Assembly: GCA_963783835.1 (NCBI GenBank)
Contig: CAWAOX010000013.1
Location: forward strand, 310,001 to 374,000
Source of the DNA: CAIQPS01 sp963783835
GTDB taxonomy: Bacteria; Actinomycetota; Thermoleophilia; RBG-16-64-13
Direction: 5' to 3'
DNA: 64,000 nucleotides
Below are positions 44,351-54,228 of the stretch, piece by piece (positions within the stretch are counted from its first letter, which is position 1; the number at the start of each line of letters is the position of its first letter). The notes under the pieces were generated by a model, which saw only the letters and a program-made list of their open reading frames with translations, had not been told where the DNA came from and ran no database searches. Both the position numbers and the translations under genes were made by a program.

Positions 44351-45805
44351 TCACGCCATCTGGTTTCGCGCGTCGAACCTGAGGCGCGGCGCTTCTGCCG
44401 CGGGCCGGATCGCGGCGACTGTCGCCTGGACCGCCGGCCTGACTGTCGCCGGCCGGAGCGTCGCGCGCCTCAGCGCCGTCGCCCAAGCGTCGTCGGGCGT
44501 CGGCCTGGACTCGCCGAGGACGGCAGCGCGCTCGTCCCCCATGCGCCAGACGGAGGGGCTGAGCGCGGCCAAGCCGATTATGGCCACCATCAGAACGCCC
44601 GCTCCCACCATGACCGCCGAGGGGCTCCACTGGATGAGCGCTCCGGCCACGGTGCTCGACAGGGGCGTGAGCCCGACCACCGCGAACAGCAGGACACTCA
44701 TCATCCGGCCGAGCATGTGGGGAGCGGTGCGAAGCTGCAGCCAGGTGATGAACTGGATCACCACGTAGCCCTGGCCGAGCCCCATAAGAGCCGCCACCAC
44801 GGCGGCGGGCACCAGCGAGGAGAGCAGCCCGAGCAGCGCCAGACCGATACCCATGGCTGCCGTCAGGCCGAGCATGAGCATCGGGAACCGGCGGGCCGAG
44901 GGGCGAGGCCGGGCGCCGGCCACGATCACGCCCACCAGCGAGCCACCGCCGAACGCGGACAGGATGATCCCGAACGCCGCCGCGCCGCCGGTGTACCGGG
45001 CGTCGGCCAAGACCGGGATACCCACCGAGATCGGACCGGTCATGAGCAGGTTCACGAGAGCGATGAGCCCGAAGTAGTAGCGGAGCGCCTTGTCCTGCCA
45101 GACGAGGGCCAGGCCTTCACCGATGGAGGAGAGGAGACCGCTCTTGGCGTCGCCCCTGTCCTCGCCGGCGACCGCGGGGAGCTTGATCATCGCGAGCGTG
45201 AGGGCGGAGGCAAGGAAGCTGACAGCATCGAACATGAACGCCACTCCGATGCCCCGGGTGTCGGGCAGGGCCGATGCGGCCGTGGTTCCGCCCCCGTCGA
45301 GCAGCGCGATGAGGGTGCCGGCCAGGACGGGTCCCAGGAAGACCGACAGTTGCGCGGTCCCCTGGATGAGGGCATTGCCCGTCTGGAGCCGGTCGCTGCC
45401 GAGAAGCCGCGGGATCATCGCCGACTGGGCCGGATAGAAGAAGGCGTCAGCCAGACCGAACAGCAGGGCGAAGGCGTAGAGCATCCACAACTCGATCAGG
45501 CCGGTCACCGTGAGCAGCGCCAGGGCCGTGACCAAGAGCATCCGGATGATGTTCGAGCACAGCATGATGACTCGCGGTGATAGCCGGTCGGTAAGGGCGC
45601 CGCCGATGAGCATGAACACGGCCCGCGGGATTGCCACCAGGGCGAGCACGGTGCCGATGGCGAAAGCGTTGCCGGTGAGCTTGAGGACCAGCCAGGGCAG
45701 CGCTATGAGGTAGAACTGATCGCCCAGGAGGGAGATGCCCTCGCCGGCCCACAGCAGGCGAAAGTTGCGATTGCGGAAGACCTCGCCCCACCCCGCGTTT
45801 CTCAT
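44351..45805 (-). CDS. MFS efflux transporter (MFS_3 type)
   Basis: A 484-residue protein with 12 helices. The N-terminus FRNRNFRLLWAGEGISLLGD and GGALTDRLSPRVIM (loop 2-3) are typical of drug or macrolide efflux MFS proteins. A long basic tail (about 420-484) is unusual and Ala/Arg-rich. It converges on the CocE operon. Confidence 0.9.
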   Translation of the reverse strand: MRNAGWGEVFRNRNFRLLWAGEGISLLGDQFYLIALPWLVLKLTGNAFAIGTVLALVAIPRAVFMLIGGALTDRLSPRVIMLCSNIIRMLLVTALALLTVTGLIELWMLYAFALLFGLADAFFYPAQSAMIPRLLGSDRLQTGNALIQGTAQLSVFLGPVLAGTLIALLDGGGTTAASALPDTRGIGVAFMFDAVSFLASALTLAMIKLPAVAGEDRGDAKSGLLSSIGEGLALVWQDKALRYYFGLIALVNLLMTGPISVGIPVLADARYTGGAAAFGIILSAFGGGSLVGVIVAGARPRPSARRFPMLMLGLTAAMGIGLALLGLLSSLVPAAVVAALMGLGQGYVVIQFITWLQLRTAPHMLGRMMSVLLFAVVGLTPLSSTVAGALIQWSPSAVMVGAGVLMVAIIGLAALSPSVWRMGDERAAVLGESRPTPDDAWATALRRATLRPATVRPAVQATVAAIRPAAEAPRLRFDARNQMA

Positions 45806-46152
45806 GACCGGCCTCGCTTCGTCCGCTTGAAACCTACAATGCCATTCTGGCTCTGGACAGGCGGTGCCGAATCGGCCAAGAGGGGGTTTTGCGGACTGGC
45901 CAAGAGGCCAGGATTTATCGGTCGCCGCGCGGCCCGGGTGGCGCTTCGAGGTGCCCGGCGCCGAGGCGTTTGCCGCGGCGGCAGCGGCCCCGCCCGGCCC
46001 CGGCAGACGCCTCGGCCGCTTATGGGCTATACTGCGTCAACACTATACGAGACTCGGTTGTCCCCCGCGCTCTTCCCAAAGACTCGACTGGATCAACTGC
46101 GTCTATGACCGCGGTGCCTCCAGAGTGAGCACGGCAAGGAGCCAAACAACAT
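45806..46152. other. 347-bp gap: untranslated leader of the helicase
   Basis: No credible gene. The main structure is a long hairpin: outer arms GCCGAGGCGT (45960-45969) and ACGCCTCGGC (46007-46016) pair perfectly around a GC-rich 37-nt interior. A TATACT at 46028 could be a -10 box but lacks a good -35. Long structured leaders are common for cold-induced DEAD-box genes. Confidence 0.5.
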
Positions 46153-47388
46153 ATGAGTTTCGCCGATCTAGGCCTGCAAGCAGGTCTCCTGAGGGCTGTA
46201 GACAGCCTCGGCTACACCGAACCGACCCCCATCCAAGAACAAGCCATCCCCGTCGCCCTGACCGGCAGTGACATCCTCGGATGCGCCCAGACGGGCACCG
46301 GCAAGACCGCTGCCTTCATCCTTCCCGCTCTGCAACTGACCGACCACCGGGGAGACAACGGAGAGCGCTCCGCCCCGCAGCGGACATATATCCGCACCCT
46401 GGTCGTCACCCCCACCCGCGAGCTGGCCGGCCAGATCGAAGAGGTCGCGGTCGCATGCTCGAGGTTCACCGGCCAGCGGGTCGCGGCAGTGTACGGAGGC
46501 GTCGGCTACGAGCCGCAGCTGAAGAAGTTGCGCCGGGGCGTCGACCTTCTCGTCGCTACCCCGGGCCGCCTGCTCGACCTCCAGCAGCGTGGTGAGTTGG
46601 ATCTCTCACGCGTCGAGATCCTCGTCCTCGACGAGGCCGACCGGATGCTCGACATGGGCTTCTGGCCCGATGTGCGCCGGATCATGAGCCTGGTGCCGGC
46701 GAAACGGCAGAACATGCTCTTCTCCGCCACCCTGACCAACGACGTCATGCGGATCGCCGGACCTGTCCTGGACAATCCCATCCGCGTGGAAGTCGCTCCG
46801 GCGGCCACTACGGTCGAAGGGGTCAGCCAGGCGATATACCCGGTGGCCGAAGCCCAGAAGACCGACCTTCTCGTTCGCCTCCTCGAAGAGAAGAACCTCG
46901 ATCGGGTCCTCGTCTTCACGCGCACCAAGCACCGCGCCGACCGGGTCTGCCGCCATCTGGAGCGCAGCCGCATCAAGGGCGCGGCCATCCATTCGAACCG
47001 CAGCCAGTCGCAGCGGCAGCACGCCCTCGACGGCTTCAAGAACGGCACCTACCGGGTGCTGGTGGCCACCGACATCGTCGCCCGAGGGATCGACGTGGAC
47101 AGGATCTCCCACGTCATCAACTACGACCTGCCGGCTCAGGCCCAGGACTACGTACACCGCATCGGCCGGACCGCACGCGCCGGCGCTTCCGGGACCGCGA
47201 TCAGCTTCCTGGCCGCCGAACAGGCGGGCGAACTGCGCGAGATCGAGGTCATGCTGGGCGAGCCCTTGCCCTGCCACGACCTGGACGGCTTCGCCTACAT
47301 GGAGCGGTTGATCCCGAATCCGGAGCGTACGGCCAAGAAAGCCAAGCCGCGCCTGGTCTACAACGGGAGCGCGCGCAGGCGCAGATAG
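46153..47388 (+). CDS. DEAD-box RNA helicase (RhlE type)
   Basis: A 411-residue protein with the complete motif set: Q motif PTPIQEQAIP, motif I AQTGTGKT, II LDEADRMLDMGF, III FSATL, IV-V TDIVARGID and VI HRIGRTARAG. A short basic tail (KKAKPRLVYNGSARRRR) suits RNA binding. It unwinds RNA duplexes in ribosome assembly or cold adaptation. Confidence 0.96.
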   Translation: MSFADLGLQAGLLRAVDSLGYTEPTPIQEQAIPVALTGSDILGCAQTGTGKTAAFILPALQLTDHRGDNGERSAPQRTYIRTLVVTPTRELAGQIEEVAVACSRFTGQRVAAVYGGVGYEPQLKKLRRGVDLLVATPGRLLDLQQRGELDLSRVEILVLDEADRMLDMGFWPDVRRIMSLVPAKRQNMLFSATLTNDVMRIAGPVLDNPIRVEVAPAATTVEGVSQAIYPVAEAQKTDLLVRLLEEKNLDRVLVFTRTKHRADRVCRHLERSRIKGAAIHSNRSQSQRQHALDGFKNGTYRVLVATDIVARGIDVDRISHVINYDLPAQAQDYVHRIGRTARAGASGTAISFLAAEQAGELREIEVMLGEPLPCHDLDGFAYMERLIPNPERTAKKAKPRLVYNGSARRRR

Positions 47389-47409
47389 CGCGCCGGAGGC
47401 GGTAGCACG

Positions 47410-47435
47410 CTTGGCGGCGCCTCGGCGCCGCCAAG
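47410..47435. terminator. Perfect 12-bp hairpin between convergent genes
   Basis: CTTGGCGGCGCC and GGCGCCGCCAAG pair around TC, between the helicase stop and the purC stop. No T-run. Likely a bidirectional terminator or barrier. Confidence 0.6.
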
Positions 47436-47441
47436 GCATGG

Positions 47442-48360
47442 TTACGCGGTCAGCCGCCTGACGGCCTCCCAGTATTTCTCCCGGGTCTTCTCGACGACCT
47501 CGGGCGGGTAGCTCGGGGGCCGGCGGCTCCTTGTTCCACGTGATGGCTTCCAGGTAGTCGCGCACGTACTGCTTGTCGTAGCTCGCCTGCGCCCGGCCCG
47601 GCTCGTAGGTCTCGGCCGGCCAGAAGCGGGAGGAGTCCGGCGTGAGCATCTCGTCGATGAGGATCAGCTCGCCATCGCCCGAGCCGCCGTCGCCCGGACC
47701 GCCGCTGCCCAGGATCCCGAATTCGAACTTGGTGTCGGCGATGATGATGCCCCGCTCCAGGGCGTGCTCGGCCGCGAAGCGGTAGAGGGCCAGGCTGGTG
47801 TCGCGCACCTGGGCCGCCAGATCGGCGCCGATCAACGCCGCCGCCTGCTCGAACGAGATGTTCTCGTCGTGACCCGCTTGCGCCTTGGTGGAGGGCGTGA
47901 ATATCGCTTCGGGGAGCCGCGCCGACTCGGTGAGGCCGCCCGGCAGCTGGATATCGCACACCGTCCCCTTCTTCTGGTATTCCTTCCAGCCCGAGCCGGA
48001 CAGGTACCCGCGCACGATCGCCTCGATCACCAGTGGTGCGGTGCTCCGCACGAGGACCGTTCGCCCGTCGAGCTCGGGGTAATACCAGTCGATGTCGGGA
48101 TACCACCGGGGACCGGGATTGGGATCGACGATGTGGTTGGGGATGATGTGCGCCGACTTCTCGAACCAGAAGTTGGAGATCTGGGTGAGGATCTTGCCCT
48201 TGTCCGGGATGGGCGTGGGCAGCACGTGGTCGAACGCCGAGATGCGGTCGCACGCCACGATGATCAGGTGCTCCTCGCTGGGCTTGTAGACGTCGCGCAC
48301 TTTGCCCCTGCGGAGTAGGGGAAGTCCCCTCGCTTCCGACTCGAACATCGCTCCTGCCAT
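47442..48360 (-). CDS. purC: SAICAR synthetase PurC (frameshift near the C-terminus)
   Basis: About 305 residues from ATG 48360. RRGKVRDVY, ACDRISAFDHVLPTPIP, RGYLSGSGWKEYQ and IDEMLTPDSSRFWP are the ATP and CAIR sites of the long (eukaryote-like) PurC group. After KEPPAPEL the family end YPPEVVEKTREKYWEAVRRL is read only after a one-base shift at about 47505-47512, ending at the TAA at 47442. A 12-residue Gly/Ser/Asp insertion (GSGGPGDGGSGD) interrupts the beta turn before ELILIDE. Confidence 0.92.
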
Positions 48361-48465
48361 CGCCGCAGTCCTCCCGGGTCGCGCCCCACCTCCCTGCTCC
48401 CGGCGCCGGCCGGTAGCTCGCTTCCACTCTATCGCAGCCGTTGGCTGTTAGCATTATGGGCATGG

Positions 48466-49368
48466 ATGACGAGCCGACATTCTCGACAGGAAGGGGCCGA
48501 GGGCGCCTCGGCCGGCATCGCTGCCGACATGGCCGCGCAGGTTCGCGCCAACCGGGAGCTCTGGGACGGCTGGACCGAGTTGCACGTCCCCAGCGACTTC
48601 TACGACGTCGAAGGCTTCAAGAAGGGGCGGGAGACGCTCGACGCCGTGGAATTGGACGGAGTGCTCGGGGCGGTGGGCGAGATCCGGGGAAAGTCGCTCC
48701 TACATCTCCAGTGCCACTTCGGCCTCGATACGCTGTCCTGGGCGCGGCGGGGCGCACGGGTGACGGGTGTCGACTTCTCCGAGAAAGCGGTCGCTCACGC
48801 CCGGCGTCTGGCCGGTGAAGTCGGGCTCGAGGCCCGATTCCTTCTCGCCGACGTCACCGACACCGAAGCGATGGTGACCGCGTTGGGCGGCGAGCGGTTC
48901 GATGTGGTCTTCACGTCGCACGGCGTGATCTCGTGGCTACCGGATCTGCGCCCCTGGGCCAGGACGGTGGCGGCCACTCTTCGCCCTGGCGGAACCTTCT
49001 TCCTCGGCGACTCCCACCCCTTCTGCTGGATGTTCGATGACGAGGTCGTCGAGCCCGAGTTGCGGATCCGTTTTGACTATCGCAACCCCATGGCGCTCCG
49101 CTACGAGGAGAAGGGTTCCTATGCGGTGCCGGACGCGGATTTCCGCGGCGTATCGCACTCCTGGCAGCACACCTTCGAGGAGATCGTGGGAGCGCTGATC
49201 GAGGCAGGTCTCACGGTCACGAGTCTCCGCGAATACGACTACCTGTTCTGGCGCTGGTTCCCCTGGATGATCAAGGATGACGAGGGCCGCTACCGGCTCC
49301 CGGAGGGCATGCCCCGCATCCCGCTCATGTTCTCGCTCACGGCCACCCGACTGAAAGGTTGCACATGA
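48466..49368 (+). CDS. SAM-dependent methyltransferase, class I
   Basis: A 300-residue protein. LLHLQCHFGLDTLSWARRGA is a variant motif I (Cys-His in place of Gly-x-Gly), as in a known group of bacterial class I methyltransferases. VTGVDFSEKAVAHAR and FDVVFTSHGVISWL follow. The start is uncertain: ATG 48466 or 48529. Its TGA overlaps the start of the Ca2+ ATPase (ATGA). Confidence 0.9.
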   Translation: MTSRHSRQEGAEGASAGIAADMAAQVRANRELWDGWTELHVPSDFYDVEGFKKGRETLDAVELDGVLGAVGEIRGKSLLHLQCHFGLDTLSWARRGARVTGVDFSEKAVAHARRLAGEVGLEARFLLADVTDTEAMVTALGGERFDVVFTSHGVISWLPDLRPWARTVAATLRPGGTFFLGDSHPFCWMFDDEVVEPELRIRFDYRNPMALRYEEKGSYAVPDADFRGVSHSWQHTFEEIVGALIEAGLTVTSLREYDYLFWRWFPWMIKDDEGRYRLPEGMPRIPLMFSLTATRLKGCT

Positions 49369-52235
49369 CCGAGTGGTATCGCCTCAGCGCGGACGAGGCA
49401 CTCGACCAAGCGAAAAGCGATCCCCAGGGGCTCGCCGACGAGGAGGCTGCCCGCCGCCTGGACGAGCACGGCCCGAACGAACTGATCGACGCGGGGACCA
49501 AGAGCCCTTGGCGGATCCTGGCCGAGCAGTTCACGTCGCTGCTCATCATCATCCTCATCATCGCCGCCGTGGCCTCGGCCATCCTCGGCGACTACGAAGA
49601 CGCCATCGCCATCATGGCCATCGTTATCCTGAACGGCGCGCTGGGCTTCCGCCAGGAATACAAGGCGGAGAAGACCATGACCGCGCTGCGCAAGTTGGCA
49701 GCCCCGATCGTACGGGTGCGGCGCGGCGGCGAGGTGAGAGAAGTGCCGGCGTCGGAGCTGGTGCCGGGGGACATCGTGCTGCTCGAGGCAGGAAACGTGA
49801 TCCCCGCCGACGCCCGGGTGCTCCGCTCGGCGAGCCTTCGGGTGCAGGAAGCGGCTCTCACCGGGGAATCCGAGCCGGTGGAGAAGACGGCCGATCGCCT
49901 GCTCAAGTCCGATGTGGCGCTGGGCGACCGCTTGAACATGCTCTTCATGGGAACGGCCGCCTCCTACGGCCGCGGCGAAGCCGTGGTCACGGCCACCGGC
50001 ATGGACACCGAACTGGGCAAGATCGCCGGGATGGTCCAAGGGGTCAAGCAGAGCCGGACGCCGCTGCAGAAGCGCCTCTCCCAGCTCGGCCGCTGGCTGG
50101 CGGTGGCTGCGCTGATCCTGGTAATCATCATCTTCGTCACCGGGATATTGCGCGGCGAACCTCTGCGGCTCATGTTCCTCACTGCCGTGAGCATGGCGGT
50201 GGCGGCGGTGCCGGAAGGCCTGCCGGCGATCGTCACGGTGACGCTTTCGCTCGGGGCGCAAAGGATGCTGCGGCGTAAGGCTCTCATCCGAAAACTGCCG
50301 GCGGTGGAGACGCTCGGGTCGGTCACCGTCATCTGCTCTGATAAGACCGGCACTCTGACCGAGAACCGGATGACCGTCGCCATCCTGGACGTGGCCGGGC
50401 ACGAGGTCGATCTGCAGGAGGAGATGAGACGGGGACGCATCGCGCCCGTACCCTGCGCGGCCGTAGGGGACGACGCCCCGATGATGAGGGACAAGCCGGC
50501 GGTCGCGGTGCTGGCCGCCGGCGGGGTGCTCTGTAATGACTCGGTGCTTCAGGCCATGGCCGGCGACGGTATCTGCGAGACCGCCGACGCCAGCCAGTTC
50601 CGCGCGCTCGGCGACCCCACGGAAAGCGCCCTCGTCATAGCCGGGGTGCACCTGGGTCTACTCAAAACGGAGCTGGAGAAGACCTTCCCGCGGACCGGGG
50701 AGATCCCCTTCGATTCCGAGCGCAAGCTGATGACGACTACCCACACGGTCCCGGCCGGGCCGGTGTCCGGGCTGGAGGCGCTGGCCGCGCATCTCGCCGA
50801 GCGCCGCGCCGGGCAGATCTCGTTCACCAAGGGCGCGCCGGAGGCCCTGCTGCCCCTCGCTACATCGTTCTGGGACGGGGAGAGGGCGCTACCTCTTGAC
50901 GAAGCCACCCGGAGCTCGGTCGAAGAGCGGAACCGGAACCTCGCTTCCCGCGGGATGCGGGTCCTTGCGGTCGCCTTCCGGGCGCTGCCCGCCGGAGATG
51001 GCGCGGCGGTACCAGACGCGGGAACGGCCGCGGCGGCAGCCGGGACCGCGGTCGCCGCACCCGGCAGTTTGGAGCAGGACCTGGTGCTGGTCGGGCTGAT
51101 AGCCATGATCGACCCCGCCCGGGCCGAGGCCCGGGAGGCGGTCCTCACGGCCATCGCGGCCGGGATACGCCCGGTGATGATCACCGGTGACCAGCCCCTC
51201 ACGGCAGAGGTCATCGCCCGGCAGGTGGGGATCATCGGCGGGGAAGAGGACGGGGCAGCGGGCGGCGGGGCCGAGGGCGGCGGGACCAAAGCCGCCGTAC
51301 TCACCGGCGCCCAACTCGCATCGTTGACTCCCGAAGAACTGTCCGAGATCGTCGACCGGATCGCCGTCTACGCCCGGGTCGCCCCGGAACAGAAACTGAT
51401 CATCGTCCAGGCTCTGCAGGAGCGCGGCCACATCGTGGCTATGACGGGAGATGGGGTGAACGACGCCCCCGCCCTGCAGAAGGCCGACATCGGGGTGGCC
51501 ATGGGCATCACCGGGACCGACGTGGCCAAGGAAGCCGCCGATATGGTCTTGCTGGACGACAACTTCGCCACCATCGTGGCCGCGGTCAACGAAGGCCGGG
51601 CGATCTACGACAACATCCGCAAGTTCATCAAGTACCTCATGGCGACGAACGTGGGCGAGCTCACGGTGATGCTCTTCGCCCCGCTGGCGGGCATGCCCCT
51701 ACCCTTGCTGCCCCTGCAGATCCTGTGGATGAACCTGGTTACCGACGGGCTTCCCGGGCTGGCGCTTGGATTCGAGCCCCCCGAGCCGAACGTCATGCAA
51801 CGCCGGCCCAACCCGCCCAGTGAGAGCATCTTCGCGAGGGGCCTGGGAACCCACATCCTCTGGGCCGGCCCGCTCATGGGCCTCATCGCCCTGTTGACCG
51901 GCTGGGCGTACTGGCAGGCCGGGGACGATTCGTGGCAGACCATGCTGTTCACCGTCCTCACCCTCTCGCAGATGGGGCACGTCCTCGCCATCCACCAGGA
52001 GCGCCGGTCGCTGTTCGGATCCGGGTTCCTCACCAACCCGCTGCTCTTGTATGCGGTCCTGGTCACCGTTCTGCTTCAGTTCGCGCTGCTCTACGTTCCC
52101 TTCCTGCAGGACGTCTTCGGCACCCAGGCGCTCGACTTCACCCACATCGTGGCCGCCTTCGCGCTGAGCACGATCATCTTCTGGGTGATCGAGGGGCAGA
52201 AGCTGGTGTGGCGGGTGCGGGAGCGGCGAGGCTGA
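49365..52235 (+). CDS. P-type ATPase, calcium-transporting (P2A/P2B-like)
   Basis: A 956-residue protein. N-terminal cation ATPase domain, then 10 predicted helices. Transport motif PEGLPAIVTVTLSLGAQRM, phosphorylation loop CSDKTGTLTENRM, TGDQPLTAEVIARQVGI and hinge MTGDGVNDAPALQKADIGVAMG are intact. PEGL and the C-terminal helices (PLQILWMNLVTDGLPGLALG) point to Ca2+ export. Two Ala/Gly-rich insertions lie in the nucleotide and hinge regions (DNA about 50990-51065 and 51240-51290). Confidence 0.95.
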   Translation: MTEWYRLSADEALDQAKSDPQGLADEEAARRLDEHGPNELIDAGTKSPWRILAEQFTSLLIIILIIAAVASAILGDYEDAIAIMAIVILNGALGFRQEYKAEKTMTALRKLAAPIVRVRRGGEVREVPASELVPGDIVLLEAGNVIPADARVLRSASLRVQEAALTGESEPVEKTADRLLKSDVALGDRLNMLFMGTAASYGRGEAVVTATGMDTELGKIAGMVQGVKQSRTPLQKRLSQLGRWLAVAALILVIIIFVTGILRGEPLRLMFLTAVSMAVAAVPEGLPAIVTVTLSLGAQRMLRRKALIRKLPAVETLGSVTVICSDKTGTLTENRMTVAILDVAGHEVDLQEEMRRGRIAPVPCAAVGDDAPMMRDKPAVAVLAAGGVLCNDSVLQAMAGDGICETADASQFRALGDPTESALVIAGVHLGLLKTELEKTFPRTGEIPFDSERKLMTTTHTVPAGPVSGLEALAAHLAERRAGQISFTKGAPEALLPLATSFWDGERALPLDEATRSSVEERNRNLASRGMRVLAVAFRALPAGDGAAVPDAGTAAAAAGTAVAAPGSLEQDLVLVGLIAMIDPARAEAREAVLTAIAAGIRPVMITGDQPLTAEVIARQVGIIGGEEDGAAGGGAEGGGTKAAVLTGAQLASLTPEELSEIVDRIAVYARVAPEQKLIIVQALQERGHIVAMTGDGVNDAPALQKADIGVAMGITGTDVAKEAADMVLLDDNFATIVAAVNEGRAIYDNIRKFIKYLMATNVGELTVMLFAPLAGMPLPLLPLQILWMNLVTDGLPGLALGFEPPEPNVMQRRPNPPSESIFARGLGTHILWAGPLMGLIALLTGWAYWQAGDDSWQTMLFTVLTLSQMGHVLAIHQERRSLFGSGFLTNPLLLYAVLVTVLLQFALLYVPFLQDVFGTQALDFTHIVAAFALSTIIFWVIEGQKLVWRVRERRG

Positions 52236-52361
52236 GGAGGGCGGGCGGCGTTTCACTGCAGGACCGATGTCGTGAAGGTCATCGCGTATCCTCGTCACGT
52301 GTCTCGGCGCACCCGAGACTAATAACGTTTGCCGATATTAACGCGAGGCATTATCATAGCC

Positions 52362-52432
52362 ATGATAGTTTCGTTCAAAGACGAAGACACCGAGACGCAC
52401 CGGCGGACGTAGAGATCGTCGACTACCACTGA
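52362..52432 (+). pseudogene. HigB-type toxin remnant (internal deletion)
   Basis: The ATG at 52362 gives MIVSFKDEDTE, the usual N-terminus of RelE/HigB toxins. Only 71 bp later the usual C-terminus ADVEIVDYH and stop appear (52403-52432), in a different frame. About 75 codons of the middle are missing. It directly precedes the HigA remnant, the normal order of the module. Confidence 0.65.
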
Positions 52433-52443
52433 GGAGGTGACTG

Positions 52444-52867
52444 ATGGAAAAGCTTCCCCGTCACACCCGGGGAACTCCTCGGAGGAGTTCCTGGTACCGA
52501 TGGGCCTGTCAAAGTACCGGTGGCCAAGGAGATAGGCGTGCCGGCACCACGGATCGGCGAGATCGTAGCAGGACGCCGCTCCATCACGGCCGATACCGAT
52601 CTTCGCCTGTGCAAATACTTCGGTCTCTCGGACGGTTTCTGGCTTCGAGCTCAAGCCGCTTACGACAGCGAGGTTGCCAGGGAAAAGCTATCGGCTGAGC
52701 TCGAGAAGATCCGGCCTTGGGCGGCTCGGACTAAGGTTGCATCTCATCTGGTCACTCAGCCCGTACCCTACGTCCATGAGCCGCTTGCCAATCCGTCTGA
52801 CCCAGCATGCCAGGGATGTTCTCGAAGAACGCCGAATCTCGATCGACTGGGTCAACAGAGTGATTGA
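52444..52867 (+). pseudogene. higA: HigA-type antitoxin, disrupted by three indels
   Basis: ATG 52444 has a strong GAGGAGGTGA site. Corrected for indels near 52457, 52481 and 52518 the protein would read LPVTPGELL, EEFLVPMGLSKYR and VAKEIGVPAPRIGEIVAGRR, then a clean HigA helix-turn-helix (DTDLRLCKYFGLSDGFWLRA). In the given sequence each of these pieces is in a different frame. The last frame runs to 52867 and overlaps the next gene. Confidence 0.65.
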
Positions 52868-53036
52868 AGCGCCGGTTCTTGTCTGCGAGGACGAAGAAGA
52901 CGAGCAACTCGTTCACGCCTTGGCGCCGATCGCGGAGCGGGAAGGGCGGGTTCTGCGGGTCGTATATAATCAGGGAGCGCACAACGTCAGAGTGATCACC
53001 GCCTACTTCGACCGCAGCATGAGAGGCAAGCTGTGA
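52776..53036 (+). CDS. DUF4258 protein, probable toxin
   Basis: An 86-residue protein. RLTQHARDVLEERRISIDWV and the C-terminal NVRVITAYFDRSMRGKL are the DUF4258 pattern, a RelE-like RNase fold. It is followed by a DUF2283 gene, a common pairing. GTGA overlap at its end (53033-53036) fits coupling to that gene. Confidence 0.8.
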   Translation: MSRLPIRLTQHARDVLEERRISIDWVNRVIEAPVLVCEDEEDEQLVHALAPIAEREGRVLRVVYNQGAHNVRVITAYFDRSMRGKL

Positions 53037-53232
53037 GAGTACGTTTGACCAGCAGGCCGACGCCCTTTACCTCCGGCTGGACGAGTCCCCGGTGGTGGAA
53101 TCGGAAGAAGTGAGGCCCGGCGTGGTTCTCGACCTTGACGAGCGAGGCGAGGTAGTCGGCATCGAGATCTTGCGAGTCGGCCGGCGTCTGCCGGGAGCGC
53201 GGCTCGACCACCTGGAGTTCGACCTGGTCTAG
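53033..53232 (+). pseudogene. DUF2283 protein, frame lost near the start
   Basis: From 53044 the frame reads FDQQADALYLRLDES, EEVRPGVVLDLDERGEVVGI and ends at TAG 53232, a typical 65-residue DUF2283 protein. The GTG start at 53033 is one base out of frame; an in-frame start is lacking. It would be the antitoxin-like partner of DUF4258. Confidence 0.7.
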
Positions 53233-53271
53233 GCACGCCCCGGCTCCAAGCCACCTGCTAGAGTGGTAGCC

Positions 53272-54147
53272 ATGGAGATCGCGGTAAATCTCACCCCCAC
53301 CGGGATGATCCCCACCAAGGCCATGAGCCCCCATGTGCCGATCTCCGTGAACGAGATCGTCGAGGACGTGCTGCGTGCGGCCGAGATCGGCATCACCACC
53401 GTCCACCTGCACGCCCGTGAGGAAGAGACCGAGAAGCCGGCCTACGCGGTCGATATCTACGAACGCATCATCGCGGGCATCCGCGCCCATCGGAAGGACA
53501 TCGTCATCGGCGTCTCCACGAGCGGGCGCACCTTCCAACGCTACAACCAGCGCGCCGCCTGCCTCCAGCTCGACGGCGACCTCAAGCCCGATATGGGCAG
53601 CCTCACCCTCAGCTCGGTCAACTTCAACAAGGTGACCAGCGTCAACTCCCCCGACATGATCCGTCGGCTCGCCGAAGAGATGGCGGCGCGCGGGATCCTT
53701 CCCGAGCTGGAAGCCTTCGACGCGGGGATGATCAACTATGCCAAGTACCTCATCTCCCGCGGCGTGCTGCGGCCGCCTCACTACTTCAACCTGATCCTCG
53801 GCAACATCGCCTGCGCTCAGGCAGACCTGCTGCACGTGGGGGTGATGATCCGCGACCTGCCGCCCGGTTCGTATTGGAGCCTGGCGGGCGTCGGCAACAC
53901 CCAGCTGATGATGAACTCCCTGGCCATCGCGACCGGCGGGGGGGTCCGCGTGGGGCTCGAAGACAACATCTGGTTCGACCTCGAGCGCACCCGGCTCGCC
54001 ACCAACGCCGAACTGCTCGAGCGCATCCACACCCTCATCGAGGCGAACGGGCATACCGTGATGAGCCCGGCCTCGTTCCGCGGCCTGATGGATCTGGAGG
54101 ATGGGAACGGCGCCTACGGGCGCAGGGAGAGCGCCGGTCTGGCCTAG
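53272..54147 (+). CDS. BKACE family beta-keto acid cleavage enzyme (DUF849)
   Basis: A 291-residue TIM-barrel. TTVHLHAREE (two zinc His), GVSTSGR, SWSLAG-like and GGGVRVGLEDNIWFD motifs match 3-keto-5-aminohexanoate cleavage protein (Kce) relatives. These condense a beta-keto acid with acetyl-CoA. The start at 53272 is preferred over GTG 53263. The true keto acid is unknown. Confidence 0.92.
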   Translation: MEIAVNLTPTGMIPTKAMSPHVPISVNEIVEDVLRAAEIGITTVHLHAREEETEKPAYAVDIYERIIAGIRAHRKDIVIGVSTSGRTFQRYNQRAACLQLDGDLKPDMGSLTLSSVNFNKVTSVNSPDMIRRLAEEMAARGILPELEAFDAGMINYAKYLISRGVLRPPHYFNLILGNIACAQADLLHVGVMIRDLPPGSYWSLAGVGNTQLMMNSLAIATGGGVRVGLEDNIWFDLERTRLATNAELLERIHTLIEANGHTVMSPASFRGLMDLEDGNGAYGRRESAGLA

Positions 54148-54228
54148 CCGCGCCGGCCGGTCGCGGTGGCGCGGCCCCGTGCCCCGGCGGCCCCGCCCCG
54201 TGCCCCGCCGGCCGCCCGCGGCCCCGTC

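Noticed and set aside
16123..53232. Programmed ribosomal frameshifting as a common cause of the broken frames
   Set aside because: The shift sites share no slippery heptamer or downstream structure, and directions differ.
54160..54225. GC-rich repeats after the BKACE gene as a repeat array
   Set aside because: Only a few imperfect GCGGCCCCGTGCCCC-like units; low-complexity GC sequence is enough to explain it.
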